Origin: JAMQPK01 sp963761975
Lineage (GTDB): Bacteria > Acidobacteriota > Vicinamibacteria > Vicinamibacterales > JAMQPK01
NCBI GenBank assembly: GCA_963761975.1
Contig: CAVXIR010000002.1
Coordinates: 992,001-1,056,000, forward strand
Length of the DNA: 64,000 nucleotides
Direction: 5' to 3'
Position 1 is the stretch's first letter. Every line of letters starts with the position of its first letter. The notes under the pieces are model-generated. The model did not search any database. It saw nothing but the letters and a program-made list of their open reading frames with translations, and was not told the origin of the DNA. Below are positions 34,944 to 44,524 of the stretch, piece after piece. Position numbers and translations under genes: made by a program.

Positions 34944-37576
34944 AGGGTCTGAGGCGATTTCTGGTGCGGTTGGCGGCTTCCATTACTCGGCATCCAGATG
35001 AAAAGCGGCTCACCGAGGAGGTGAAGGAACACCTCGCAATGCAAACTGCAGAGAACATCGGCGCAGGCATGTCACCTGAAGAGGCACGGCGTCAGGCTGT
35101 CCTAAAGTTCGGAGCCGTGGAAGCGATCAAGGAGGGCTATCGCGATCAACGAACCCTGCCGGCGCTCGACAATCTCATTCAAGACATTCGGTATGCACTT
35201 CGAGGACTTCGGAAGAATCCCGGCTTTACAGCCGTCGCGATCATAACCCTCGCGCTCGGTATTGGAGCAACAACGGCGATCTTTACTGTCGTGAATGCGG
35301 TTCTACTTCGACCTTTGCCCTATACCGAACCGGACCGGCTCGTGATGATTCGTACTGAAGGCATCGGCGGAGCGGCCGAACCACTACTCAACGGAGCAGA
35401 AATCCAGGACATTCGCGCGGCCACCCATGTCTTCGATCAAGTGGCGGCCATCGTCGCCGTCGTCGGGAGCGTCACCGGCGAGTCGGAGATGGAGCGCGTG
35501 ACGACTGCCAATGTGACCGACAACTTCTTGCCGATGCTCGGTGTCGTCCCCTTGCTCGGGCGTCCCCTCGACGAGCAGATCGACGTCTCGACGGAGGCGA
35601 TCTTGTCAGTCGTGATCAGTCACGAGCTATGGCAACGGCGATACGGAGGTGATCCGGACATCATCGGCCGGCCAACGGAAGTCAACAACATTCCCGTCAC
35701 GGTTGTCGGTGTGATGCCGCGCAGTTTCAAGTTGCTGCTGCGTAAAGACACTGACGTCGCAGCCCTGATCGATATCTGGCTTACAACTGGTCTGGAGAGA
35801 TTCGACCGCCAGGCCCGCAGCCGAACGGTGATCGCGCGGCTTGCGCGGGGCGTTACGCTCGATCGGGCACGCAACGAAATGGCAGCGTTGAGCGCGCGTG
35901 TCACCGCCGACCACAAGGATGTTTACGCTCGTGCGCCGCTGCAATTGCATGTCGAACCGCTGCAGGACGATACGGTGAGTGATGTGCGGGCGACGCTGCT
36001 GGCTTTGATGGGCTCTGTTGCACTGGTCCTATTGATAGCATGCGCGAACGTTGCCAATCTGGTCATCGCACGACTGACAGGCCGCATGAACGAGTTCGCC
36101 GTACGAAGTGCGATCGGCGCCGATCGTGGTCGATTGTTCCGGCAACTGATGACTGAGAGTCTGATCCTCGGAATGATTGGCGGCCTTGCAGGGGTGTTCG
36201 TTGCCCAATGGACCGGCAGCCTCCTGCTATGGCTACGACCTTCCGGCCTTCCTCCGGTCAATGTCGCAGTGGATGGCAGTACGCTGATGTTCGCCGTCGG
36301 CATCACGGTCGCAACTATTTTGATGTACAGCGTCATCCCAGCTCTGTGTGCCGCTCGAATCAACGTGGCACACGCGCTCAATCGGGGGCGCGCAGGCCGG
36401 TCACCGTCGCGCAGAATCAGCTCCGCTCTCGTGATTGGCGAGATCGCGTTGTCTGTGGTGCTTTTGGTCGGTGCCGGTTTAATGATCAGGACGATTGTTG
36501 CCCTGCAGGCGGTGAGAACCGGCTTCAACGCTGACGGTGTCCTGACGATGCAGGCACAGATAAGGACGCGAGATTTCACGCAAGACGCCGTGCGCGGGCG
36601 CTGGCAGTTCTACAGGGCCGCTGTCGAACAACTATCAGCCCTGCCGGGCGTGCAGTCAGTCAGCGCGGTTCGGCCGCTTCCGCTCGAGAGCACGGTGTTC
36701 ACGGATCGCTTTGCGCGAGTTGGAACGAGCGATGAGCTGATCGCGACGTGGCACACGACTCTCCCAGGATTTTTCAGGACGATGGGGATCCGTTTGCTCG
36801 AGGGGCGAGAATTCGAGCCGATGGATATGGATCAGCGACGTCCAGTGGCGATCGTTGACGAACGATTCGCCAGAACGGCATGGCCGGGCGCTCGCGCTGT
36901 GGGACAGCGCCTATGGCGTGTGGCTCCAAAGGCAGCTCCAATGGAAGTGATTGGCGTTGTCGATCATGTCCATGCGCAGAGCTTGCGCAACGAAGGCGGG
37001 CCGCAGGTGTACTTCCCCTACCATCGTCACGCGCTCGGCGATCTTGCGATCGTCATGCGGGTCTCGGGTGATCCGATGCTGTTGGCCAATGAAGCGCGCT
37101 CAACATTCGAATCGCTTGGTGGAAGGCGACCCGCATATGACGTGCGGCCATTGACTGCATACGTCGAAGACGCGACACATGAAGCGCGATTCATTGTGGC
37201 GCTGCTCTCCATCTTTGCCGGTCTGGCGTTGGTGTTGGCAGCGATCGGCATTTACGGCGTGATCAATGAAGTCGTGGTGCAATCCACGCGTGAGATTGGT
37301 GTTCGGATTGCCCTCGGCTCTGGCCGTGGGGAGGTGTTGCGCCTCGTGCTTGCTCGCGCCGGAGTGTTGACGGCGGGTGGCCTTATGCTGGGGATTGTCG
37401 GCGCAGCGGCGGCGACTCGGTATTTGCAGGCGATGCTGTTTGGTCTCACAGCGTTGGATCCGCCGACCTACGCAGTCGTCATCCTGGTTTTCGGTGCCGT
37501 GGCGCTGCTCGCGTCGTACGTCCCCGCTCGCCGCGCGGCTCGTGTCGATCCATTGGTCGCCTTGCGCTATGAGTAA
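34940..37576 (+). CDS. ADOP-type ABC permease (FtsX/MacB-like)
   Basis: 878 residues from the ATG at 34940. An N-terminal cytoplasmic domain (DEKRLTEEVKEHLAMQTAEN, then GMSPEEARRQAVLKFGAVEA) precedes helix 1. Periplasmic domain 1 has MLGVVPLLGRPLDEQ; FtsX 1 includes VALVLLIACANVANLVIARL and NEFAVRSAIGADRGRL; the second half has FFRTMGIRLLEGREFEPMD and FtsX 2 TREIGVRIALGSGRGEVL, ending AARVDPLVALRYE. It is intact, second in the operon, and its stop overlaps the next permease start by eight bases. Confidence 0.93.
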   Translation: MKGLRRFLVRLAASITRHPDEKRLTEEVKEHLAMQTAENIGAGMSPEEARRQAVLKFGAVEAIKEGYRDQRTLPALDNLIQDIRYALRGLRKNPGFTAVAIITLALGIGATTAIFTVVNAVLLRPLPYTEPDRLVMIRTEGIGGAAEPLLNGAEIQDIRAATHVFDQVAAIVAVVGSVTGESEMERVTTANVTDNFLPMLGVVPLLGRPLDEQIDVSTEAILSVVISHELWQRRYGGDPDIIGRPTEVNNIPVTVVGVMPRSFKLLLRKDTDVAALIDIWLTTGLERFDRQARSRTVIARLARGVTLDRARNEMAALSARVTADHKDVYARAPLQLHVEPLQDDTVSDVRATLLALMGSVALVLLIACANVANLVIARLTGRMNEFAVRSAIGADRGRLFRQLMTESLILGMIGGLAGVFVAQWTGSLLLWLRPSGLPPVNVAVDGSTLMFAVGITVATILMYSVIPALCAARINVAHALNRGRAGRSPSRRISSALVIGEIALSVVLLVGAGLMIRTIVALQAVRTGFNADGVLTMQAQIRTRDFTQDAVRGRWQFYRAAVEQLSALPGVQSVSAVRPLPLESTVFTDRFARVGTSDELIATWHTTLPGFFRTMGIRLLEGREFEPMDMDQRRPVAIVDERFARTAWPGARAVGQRLWRVAPKAAPMEVIGVVDHVHAQSLRNEGGPQVYFPYHRHALGDLAIVMRVSGDPMLLANEARSTFESLGGRRPAYDVRPLTAYVEDATHEARFIVALLSIFAGLALVLAAIGIYGVINEVVVQSTREIGVRIALGSGRGEVLRLVLARAGVLTAGGLMLGIVGAAAATRYLQAMLFGLTALDPPTYAVVILVFGAVALLASYVPARRAARVDPLVALRYE

Positions 37577-40214
37577 CAAGCTGTTGCGTCGGTTCTTCGT
37601 GCGGTTGACCGCACTGCTTACTCGGCAGCGTGACGAAGCACGGCTGAGAGAAGAGCTTGAGGCGCATCTCGCGCTGCAAACGGAAGCGAACATCAAAGCT
37701 GGTTTGTCACCCGACGAAGCTCGCCGTCAGGCAATTCTGAAATTCGGGGCTGTAGAAGCTCACAAAGAGCACTATCGGGAGGAACGACATCTCCCGCTTC
37801 TCGAACAGCTGGTCCAAGACACTCGCTACGCAATTCGAGGACTCCATAAGAATCCAGCGTTCGCGGTTGTTGCGGTGCTGACGTTGGCGATGGGCATTGG
37901 TGCAACTACGGCCATCTTCTCGCTAATTAGTGCGAGCTTCCTGCGTCCGTTGCCGGTGAAACAGCCTGAGCATCTCATCACTCTTACTGAAGGCGCTGAG
38001 CCCACGTCCTCTTGGCCTCTATCGGTGTGGATCGAGATCCGAAACCGTGAATTACTGAATGGTGCATTCGCGTGGACGTGGACCAGGTTCAACACCGCTG
38101 AGAACGGAGAGAAGCGCTTTCTCGATGGTATCGTCGCGAGTGGTCGCATGTTCGAGACTCTTGGCATTCAGCCAGCTCAAGGCCGATTGCTGCATGTGGA
38201 CGACGAACTGTCAGAAGTTGCCATCATCAGCTACAGGTTCTGGCAGCGGCAATTCTCGGGCGGAGAGGTCGTCGGTGAGGTCATCAGACTTGACGGCAAG
38301 CCATTCACGATCGTTGGTGTGACGCCACGAGAGTTTGTCGGGCTGAATATCGGTTTGCCTTTTGATGTCGCGATTCCATTGGTCGCACCGAAAGCGTCTA
38401 CGCCGCAAGCGCGATTTCCGTACGTCACCATCATGGCTCGAATGAGGCCAGGTGAAGAGCCTAATGAGATGACTCGCGCCGTTCGCAGTGTTCAGCCAAG
38501 TGTCCGTGACGCTACGAATCCATACTCGGTCAGTCCTTATCGTGAGGAATACCTGCGAGAACCGTTCGTGGTGAGGCCGGCACCGTCAGGGGTATCGTTT
38601 CTTCGCACGCGGTACGCAGATTCATTCAACGTGTTGCTGGGAGTGTCGGCCGTTCTGTTGCTGATTTCGTGCGGCAACGTCGCGGTACTGTTCGCCGTAC
38701 GCGCACTTCAACGACGCTACGAACTCAGTGTGCGTGCCGCCCTCGGAGCACGTCGCTCACAACTCATCATTCAAGTGTTCGCCGAGGCGTTCGTTCTCGC
38801 GGTCGCAGGGGCGGCGGTCGGGTTACTTGTGGGTCAGTGGTTGAGCCAGTTGCTTGTCACTCGCCTGTCAACTCAGGCCTACACGGTTCTTCTCAACCTG
38901 GAGCCAGACTGGCGGATTATCGGCTTTATTACGACGATTACCGTTGCAACCGCCGTGTTATTCGGTCTCGCCGGTGCCGTCCATGCCTTGCGCATCCAAC
39001 CGACCGATGCTCTCCGGCGACGGACGAGCACTCAAGGACCGAACCTTCGATTCGCCAGCGTCGTTATTGTGGCTCAGATCGCCCTCTCGGTGACTCTCTT
39101 GATCGGCATGGGACTGTTCGTCTGCACGACGTTGGCGCTGGGTGCCATCGGTGTCGGTTTTGACGCGAGTCGAGTCATGGTTGTCTCGGTTGACAGCGCG
39201 ACGAATCAGCAGGATCGGCTTTCACGTTACATGCGGCTGAACGATGCAGTGGCTGATGTCGGCGGTGTCGAGAGTGCTGGAATTTCGCTCGCTATCCCCG
39301 GTGGTAACTCAACTCGTACACCGTGGATTAAGTTGTCAGATGGAACCACCCTTCCTCAGGGACCCAATGGCGTCTACGGCAACAGCATCACCCCAGGCTG
39401 GTTCAAGGTGATGGGCACAAAAGTCATCGCCGGGCGTGAGTTTGTACGCGCCGACCGACGTGGCATGGCGATCGTGAATGAGGAGTTCGTGCATCGATTC
39501 CTCCGAAACTCAAGCGTAATCGGGCAAACGATCTTGCAAGGATTGTCGCCCGATGGCCCGTGGCAGGCGCTGGAGATTGTCGGCGTCGTGGAGAACGTGA
39601 TGTACCGCCGTCTCAACGAGCCGCGACCACCGACTGTTTACACCACGCTCGCGGAGATGAGCGACTCCCTGCCAGCGAGTGTCAATCTCAGCGTCCGCAC
39701 GCGAGCCGACTTTGATAATACGTTGTCACGGGAGATTGCCCATGCGATTTCGAGCGTGGACGCGGATGCGTCTTTGACGTTCCGAGAGCTTTCCGATCAT
39801 GTAAACGCGCAGTATGCTCAGGAGCGATTGGTCGCGGCCGTCGCGTCGTTCTTCGGAACACTCGGTGTTTTTCTCGCCGCCTTAGGTCTCTACGGAGTGA
39901 CCGCGTACTCCGGCGCGCGGCAGCGCTTTGAGACGGGCGTGCGAATAGCACTCGGGGCGACTCCGAGGAGTGTGGTGCGAATGATGGTCAGTCGAACGGC
40001 TGTCTTGATTGCGATCGGGTTAGCGGTTGGCACAATGATGAGTGTGTGGCTTGCCAATCTTGTTGAATCATTACTTTACGGTGTGCATCCGCTGGACGCG
40101 GTGACGTTTGCGCTTGCATGCACCGTCTGTGCGGTCGTCGCCGGCATCGCGGCCTGGCTTCCAGCCCGCCGTGCTGCTCGTGTCGATCCGCTCGTGGCGT
40201 TGAGATATGAGTAG
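37569..40214 (+). CDS. ADOP-type ABC permease (FtsX/MacB-like)
   Basis: 881 residues from the ATG at 37569 in ATGAGTAA, so coupled to the permease before it; a longer reading frame upstream is a shadow of that gene. Similar cytoplasmic domain (DEARLREELEAHLALQTEAN and GLSPDEARRQAILKFGAVEA), but the periplasmic domains differ (FETLGIQPAQGRLLHVDDEL, then FKVMGTKVIAGREFVRAD), which suggests a heterodimer rather than a duplication of identical function. Both FtsX domains are present and the end is again AARVDPLVALRYE. Its stop overlaps the methyltransferase start. Confidence 0.93.
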   Translation: MSNKLLRRFFVRLTALLTRQRDEARLREELEAHLALQTEANIKAGLSPDEARRQAILKFGAVEAHKEHYREERHLPLLEQLVQDTRYAIRGLHKNPAFAVVAVLTLAMGIGATTAIFSLISASFLRPLPVKQPEHLITLTEGAEPTSSWPLSVWIEIRNRELLNGAFAWTWTRFNTAENGEKRFLDGIVASGRMFETLGIQPAQGRLLHVDDELSEVAIISYRFWQRQFSGGEVVGEVIRLDGKPFTIVGVTPREFVGLNIGLPFDVAIPLVAPKASTPQARFPYVTIMARMRPGEEPNEMTRAVRSVQPSVRDATNPYSVSPYREEYLREPFVVRPAPSGVSFLRTRYADSFNVLLGVSAVLLLISCGNVAVLFAVRALQRRYELSVRAALGARRSQLIIQVFAEAFVLAVAGAAVGLLVGQWLSQLLVTRLSTQAYTVLLNLEPDWRIIGFITTITVATAVLFGLAGAVHALRIQPTDALRRRTSTQGPNLRFASVVIVAQIALSVTLLIGMGLFVCTTLALGAIGVGFDASRVMVVSVDSATNQQDRLSRYMRLNDAVADVGGVESAGISLAIPGGNSTRTPWIKLSDGTTLPQGPNGVYGNSITPGWFKVMGTKVIAGREFVRADRRGMAIVNEEFVHRFLRNSSVIGQTILQGLSPDGPWQALEIVGVVENVMYRRLNEPRPPTVYTTLAEMSDSLPASVNLSVRTRADFDNTLSREIAHAISSVDADASLTFRELSDHVNAQYAQERLVAAVASFFGTLGVFLAALGLYGVTAYSGARQRFETGVRIALGATPRSVVRMMVSRTAVLIAIGLAVGTMMSVWLANLVESLLYGVHPLDAVTFALACTVCAVVAGIAAWLPARRAARVDPLVALRYE

Positions 40215-40764
40215 AAAGAGTCTTGTCGTCATTGCGACAGTTGCCTTACTGCCAGCAATCGTGGGTGGTCAAGCCAGGGACAGACAGCGGGAAGTAGCCG
40301 AGATCGTTCAGATGCTTGGACTATCTGGTGAGACTGTTCTCGCTGATGTGGGTGCGGGCAGCGGCGAGTGGACGTATCTTTTGGCACCGAGCGTTCGACA
40401 GGTGTTTGCGACGGACGTGAAGAGTCCACAGGTGAATGGAATTCAGAATTACGCCCGCAGCCGCGGCATCACGAACGTCACAGTGATTCTCGGCACACAG
40501 GAGCAGACTGGTCTGCCGTCAACTTGCTGCGATGCCATGCTCCTTCGCTTGGTTTACCATGCGTTTCGGAATCCTCCAATAATGCGCGAGAGCATCCAAA
40601 GGGCGATGAAAGCGAACGGACGTATTCTGATTGTCGATTTCCGACCCACTCCTGAGCAGTTGATTCAAGAAATGAAGACCGCTGGGTTTGAGCAACTGAG
40701 GGTGATCGATCGCTGGCAGGATCAGCCAGGGGTTTACGCCGTTCTCTTCCGCAAAGTTGAGTAG
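40207..40764 (+). CDS. exported class I SAM-dependent methyltransferase
   Basis: 185 residues. A signal peptide (LVVIATVALLPAIVGGQ) precedes a class I methyltransferase core: motif I VLADVGAGSGEWTYLLA, then VFATDVKSPQ, VILGTQEQTGLP and CCDAMLLRLVYHAFRNP with a final beta strand (AVLFRKVE). Exported methyltransferase-like proteins are odd because SAM is cytoplasmic, so it may act on its own peptide before export or be a non-catalytic binder. It overlaps the upstream permease (ATGAGTAG) and so belongs to the PadR-ADOP operon. Confidence 0.85.
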   Translation: MSRKSLVVIATVALLPAIVGGQARDRQREVAEIVQMLGLSGETVLADVGAGSGEWTYLLAPSVRQVFATDVKSPQVNGIQNYARSRGITNVTVILGTQEQTGLPSTCCDAMLLRLVYHAFRNPPIMRESIQRAMKANGRILIVDFRPTPEQLIQEMKTAGFEQLRVIDRWQDQPGVYAVLFRKVE

Positions 40765-40897
40765 ATCCTTTGAGTTACAGCGACCGCTGTTGTGCCGCCA
40801 AGATGGATTGCCGAGTCGGTCTGCTGTGGATTGAGATGGGAATACACTGTTGCGTCCTCAGCGCTTGACATAGCATCAGCACGTCATTTCCGACGCT

Positions 40898-41614
40898 ATG
40901 AGATTTTCCCAAACTCGATGTGCGACGGTCGCATTTGCGACTCTCGCGCTCTCGCCATCCTTGGTTCACACGCGCGCTCAACATCGCCTCGAAGTCGTTT
41001 CCTTCCCCAACCTGAAAGGTGTGACGGTGCAGGCGGATCTATACGGCGCAGGTGAATCGGGCGTCATTCTGGTCGGCCACGGCGGATACTCAACGAAGGA
41101 AAGCTGGGCGCGACAGGCAGAGATTCTGGCGAATGCGAGCTTTCGTGTACTGGCGTTCACGACGGTCGCAGGTGCAGAGTTCGCCAATACCGGCAAGGAG
41201 AGCGCCTGTTTGTACGATGAGAAATGTCTCGCCGATGATGTGCTTTCGGCCGTGGGTTATCTTCGCCAACGCGGCGCGACTTCGATCGATGTGATAGGTG
41301 GCAGCATGGGTGGGGCGGCGGTCGCACAAGCATCGGTTGAGGCGGGCGTGAATGAAATCGATCGCATAGTTCTTCTTGCGCCAGCAAGTATCGACGAACC
41401 AGAGAGGATCAAAGGTCGCAAGCTCTTCATCGCAACCCGTGAGGACGCCAACGCGTCAGGGTTGAGGCTTCCCGGTATTCAGCAGCAGTACGCGAGGGCG
41501 CCTGAGCCGAAGCGGTTGATTCTGCTTGACGGCTCGGCACATGGTCAGCGGATTTTTGAGACGGATCAGGGTACGGCGGTAATGAAAGAAATCATTCGTT
41601 TCTTGAGAGAATAG
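40898..41614 (+). CDS. secreted alpha/beta hydrolase
   Basis: 238 residues with a signal peptide (VAFATLALSPSLVHTRA). The nucleophile elbow is VIGGSMGGAAVAQ and the catalytic His lies in LLDGSAHGQRIF; an oxyanion glycine pair is in VILVGHGGYSTKE. Substrate unknown; it resembles small dienelactone-hydrolase-like or esterase proteins. It starts 134 bases after the methyltransferase and may be the last gene of that operon. A GGCAGTGGCA-type repeat follows its stop. Confidence 0.85.
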   Translation: MRFSQTRCATVAFATLALSPSLVHTRAQHRLEVVSFPNLKGVTVQADLYGAGESGVILVGHGGYSTKESWARQAEILANASFRVLAFTTVAGAEFANTGKESACLYDEKCLADDVLSAVGYLRQRGATSIDVIGGSMGGAAVAQASVEAGVNEIDRIVLLAPASIDEPERIKGRKLFIATREDANASGLRLPGIQQQYARAPEPKRLILLDGSAHGQRIFETDQGTAVMKEIIRFLRE

Positions 41615-41648
41615 ACAGGCATATCCAGCGACCTCCACGTGCTTGCCA

Positions 41649-41700
41649 CCGCTGCCATCCACCCCGCAGGGCTGTGGCAGTGGCCGCACTCAGGGCGCTG
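41649..41700. repeat. GGCAGTGGCA-type palindromic repeat, copy 2
   Basis: CCGCTGCCATCCACCCC is followed by GCAGGGCTGTGGCAGTGGC and CGCACTCAGGGC. It is more diverged than the others and lies 35 bases past the hydrolase stop. Confidence 0.65.
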
Positions 41701-41757
41701 TGCTGAATAGCTCTGTGTGGCGAACCTTTGCCGCTACCGATAAACCCCTGTGGAAGC

Positions 41758-42087
41758 ATGAAGCGCATCCTGTTCACCCTCGGAGCCACCCTCATCTTGC
41801 AGGGATTCCTCTCCGCCCAAGCAGCCGAGCCGAAGCCAAAGTGGCTCGCAGAGACCGTGACGATTCGCGAAGCACGATGGCCTGACCTCCGGTCTGTCAT
41901 CCAACGCATCGGCGGCTTTACTCTTAAGATCGAAGCCCAGGACGAGGAGAGCCTTCTGATCCTGGCCTTTCACTTCCACAATGCGAGCATCGAGGACATC
42001 CTCACGTTCGCTCTCAGCCAAGTCGGCCTGAGCTTCAGAATCGTTGACGACAAGAACGTGCAGGTCTTTAAACCCACTACACCTTGA
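41758..42087 (+). CDS. small secreted protein with an STN-like domain
   Basis: 109 residues from the ATG at 41758, with a signal peptide (LFTLGATLILQGFLSAQA). The rest, DLRSVIQRIGGFTLKIEAQD, FHNASIEDILTFALSQVGLS and FRIVDDKNVQVFKP, matches the short secretin/TonB N-terminal (STN) fold found at the start of secretins and TonB-dependent receptors. On its own, with no such receptor next to it, it may be a stand-alone adaptor or a decayed receptor. A palindromic repeat follows 11 bases after its stop. Confidence 0.65.
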   Translation: MKRILFTLGATLILQGFLSAQAAEPKPKWLAETVTIREARWPDLRSVIQRIGGFTLKIEAQDEESLLILAFHFHNASIEDILTFALSQVGLSFRIVDDKNVQVFKPTTP

Positions 42088-42097
42088 AGAGTGCCAG

Positions 42098-42203
42098 CCA
42101 CCGCTGCCATGCCACCCCTACGGGGTGGTGGCAATGGCAGCACTCTGAAGTGGCCAGAGTGGCGTGGCACTGCGATGGCACTTGAGCGGCAATGGCACTG
42201 CCC
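42098..42203. repeat. GGCAGTGGCA-type palindromic repeat, copy 3 (both halves)
   Basis: The first half is GCTGCCATGCCACCCC-TAC-GGGGTGG, then TGGCAATGGCAGCACTC, a near-perfect hairpin with a three-base loop. The second half is GTGGCGTGGCACTGCGATGG and then CGGCAATGGCACTGCC. This is the fullest copy. Confidence 0.85.
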
Positions 42204-42642
42204 TGACGATCGGGATTACCGCGTTTTTGATTCCGCTGTGCCTGCATGATCATGTCGGTCGCGTCCAGGTCGACCTCGACCGGGTCGGCGCCGACTTCGG
42301 TGATCTTCCAGGCGAGTTGGTTGTCGCGCTTGAGGTTGTCCTTCGAACGATGCGCGCGAACGGCGCGGGTTTTCATTGCGTCGGTTGTCTTAATTAGAAC
42401 GGCGACAGCGGTGTCCCGGAGCGTCGGCCCTGCGAGGAGCGGCGTATCCATGCCCGAAGGGCCGATCCCCGTCAAAACCGGGTTGCGGCCAGAAGTCGGC
42501 GATTTTCTAGCGCCGGAACTGCGCTTTAGATGAAAATCTTCTCTTCCGGTCGCACTGCGCGAGCGGATCGCCGCGTTCAAATTGACAGGCGAGCCAACGC
42601 GTGACGGAGATTGCCGTCTTCGGAGAACGCAGGGATACGCCA
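42204..42642. other. gene-poor stretch of different composition
   Basis: About 440 bases between the palindromic repeat and the dipeptidase gene. A minus-strand reading frame crosses it (VLIKTTDAMKTRAVRAHRSK), with some protein-like character, but without start context or a known family. The base composition is richer in GC than the flanking island. Confidence 0.35.
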
Positions 42643-43742
42643 ATGAACCGCAGGGAAGTGCTGCTTCAGACGCGGCGATGCTGATCACCACCGCCGCTTT
42701 TGGAAAAGAGAGCACGAATGTTTCGGCTCGTACGCGGGCGCTTTACAAGCGCGCGCTTGTCTTCGACGCAAACCTCGAGCCCCCCTTCGCTGATTGGCCC
42801 TATCCGGGGGAAGCCGCCGCGATAGTCCGCGAGTCGGGCGTGAATTGCGCGAAGCTATCGCTCGGCGGAACGAATTCTCCCTACGACAATGTCGTCGCCG
42901 AAGTCGCGTGGGTGCAGCGCTTCATCGAGGCGAGCCCTGACGTGTTCATGCAGATCCGCGACGCCCGCGACTTCGCGCGGGCGAAGGAAGAGAAGCGTTA
43001 CGGCATCCTTTTCTCATTCGAGTCTACCGACATGCTCGAAGGGAAGCCCGAGCGTATCGAGCTCTTCCGCAATTTCGGCGTCCGGGTGATGCAGCTTTCC
43101 TACAACAAGACTTCGCCCTTTGGCGCCGGCGCTCTCGCAGACCCAGCTCTACCGCTGACGGAAGATGGAAAGAAAGCGATCGAGACCATGAATCAGGTCG
43201 GCGTTGCGCTCGACCTGAGTCATGCCGGTCCAACGACGATGACGGATGCGATTGCGGCGTCAACGAAGCCCGTTCTGTTGACCCACACCGGCTGTATCGC
43301 TATCCATCAGCATCCACGCAATAAGACAGACGAGCAATTGAAAGCCGTCGCCGACAAGGGCGGCGTCGTTGGCATCTATGTACTGCCATACCTCACGCCG
43401 AGTCCCAAGCAGCCGAACCTCGACGACTATGTGGCGCACATGTGTCACGCCCTGAACGTCTGCGGCGAAGACCATGTCGGCATCGGCTCTGACAGCCTGA
43501 TGTCGCCGTTCGAGACGTCTCCGGAGGCGATGGCGGAGTTCAACAAGGAAACGGAACGCCGCAAGGCGGCCGGCGTCGCCGCGCCCGAGGAAGACCGCCC
43601 GCTCTATGTCGAAGGGCTCAACCATCCACGCCGTTGCGAGACCATCACGGATGCGCTTTTGAAGCGCGGTTACTCCGAGCGCGTCGCGGAAAAGGTGCTC
43701 GGCCTCAATTTCGTGAATGCGCTCACCGAGATCTGGAAATAG
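42643..43742 (+). pseudogene. M19-type membrane dipeptidase with frameshifted Tat signal
   Basis: The ATG at 42643 behind GGAGAACG opens MNRREVLLQT, a twin-arginine signal start, then a one-base loss shifts the frame; the next frame carries on as AAMLITTAAFGKES. The mature part of about 340 residues is an M19 renal-dipeptidase-like protein: FSFESTDMLEGKP, VALDLSHAG, VLLTHTGC and GEDHVGIGSD. The usual N-terminal H-x-D zinc motif reads DAN here, so metal binding may be altered. It may still be translated from internal starts. Composition suggests proteobacterial origin, inferred only. Confidence 0.75.
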
Positions 43743-43931
43743 CGCCGGCGGGCATCAACGGCTCGATTAGCAAGGAGCTGTACGCTCTCCTCGGAGCGAG
43801 CTTACGATGATCGAGCGTGTCATCTCCTTTGCCTAGCCGCGCCTCGCGGATGACGAGGCGACGCTGGCGCGCAATTTAAACCGCATCGCCGGTTTCCGTT
43901 TACGTCTACCGAGTACGGTCCGTTGTACTGC

Positions 43932-44447
43932 TTACCTTGACGAACAGTCGCCGAGTCGTAATACATTCGATTTAGCGGTCCCTCTCCACGATCGCCAGAG
44001 CCTAACGTCAGGCATACCACCGTTGGGATCACCAGTATCGCGGGTACCCGTGAAAGTCACTCGCAACTCGTCGTCACGCTCAGGCCTGAAGCGGTCGCCA
44101 TCGTAGATGAAGTCGATCGCCGGGAATGTGAGGGTGAAGTTGGATTGCCTCGGCAGTGGCATCAGCCAGGGATCAAGGCGACCGGCAACGGCTCCAGGGA
44201 GCCACTCCGGCTGATAAATCAGAGTTTCCGTACCTCTCTTCGGTCTGGCGATCGCGAAGGCCAGGTTGTATGGGACGTAGAACTTCCCATTTGCCCACGC
44301 CGTCCCGAGCACGACGGCGGTGTCGGTGTCGCTGTTGTTTTGCATCGCGACTCGGATCTCGTTCTGACGCGCACCACACGAGACGACGAGCGAAAGATCC
44401 GCCGCACCGGCTTGGAGTGCAAAGAGAGTAAGGATGGTTGCGATCAT
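43932..44447 (-). CDS. secreted protein of unknown function
   Basis: 171 residues with a short signal peptide (MIATILTLFALQAGAA). Beta-rich, with NEIRVAMQNNSDTDTAVVLG (an Ig-like or CARDB-like strand pattern), later FIYDGDRFRPERDDELRVTF and a single Cys near each end that may pair. It lies 77 bases downstream of the M23-like gene on the same strand and is probably co-transcribed with it. No family is recognised. Confidence 0.6.
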   Translation of the reverse strand: MIATILTLFALQAGAADLSLVVSCGARQNEIRVAMQNNSDTDTAVVLGTAWANGKFYVPYNLAFAIARPKRGTETLIYQPEWLPGAVAGRLDPWLMPLPRQSNFTLTFPAIDFIYDGDRFRPERDDELRVTFTGTRDTGDPNGGMPDVRLWRSWRGTAKSNVLRLGDCSSR

Positions 44448-44524
44448 GCGAATTTAGACTCCAGGACCGTTGCCATGTTCCGCGAGCCAAGACGCCGTGA
44501 GTTGCCGCGACAGTCTGGCTTCGG

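Noticed and set aside
42077..42600. Minus-strand gene across the repeat and the gap
   Set aside because: It reads through the palindromic repeat and has no start context; a real gene is possible only in its middle part and was left as uncertain.
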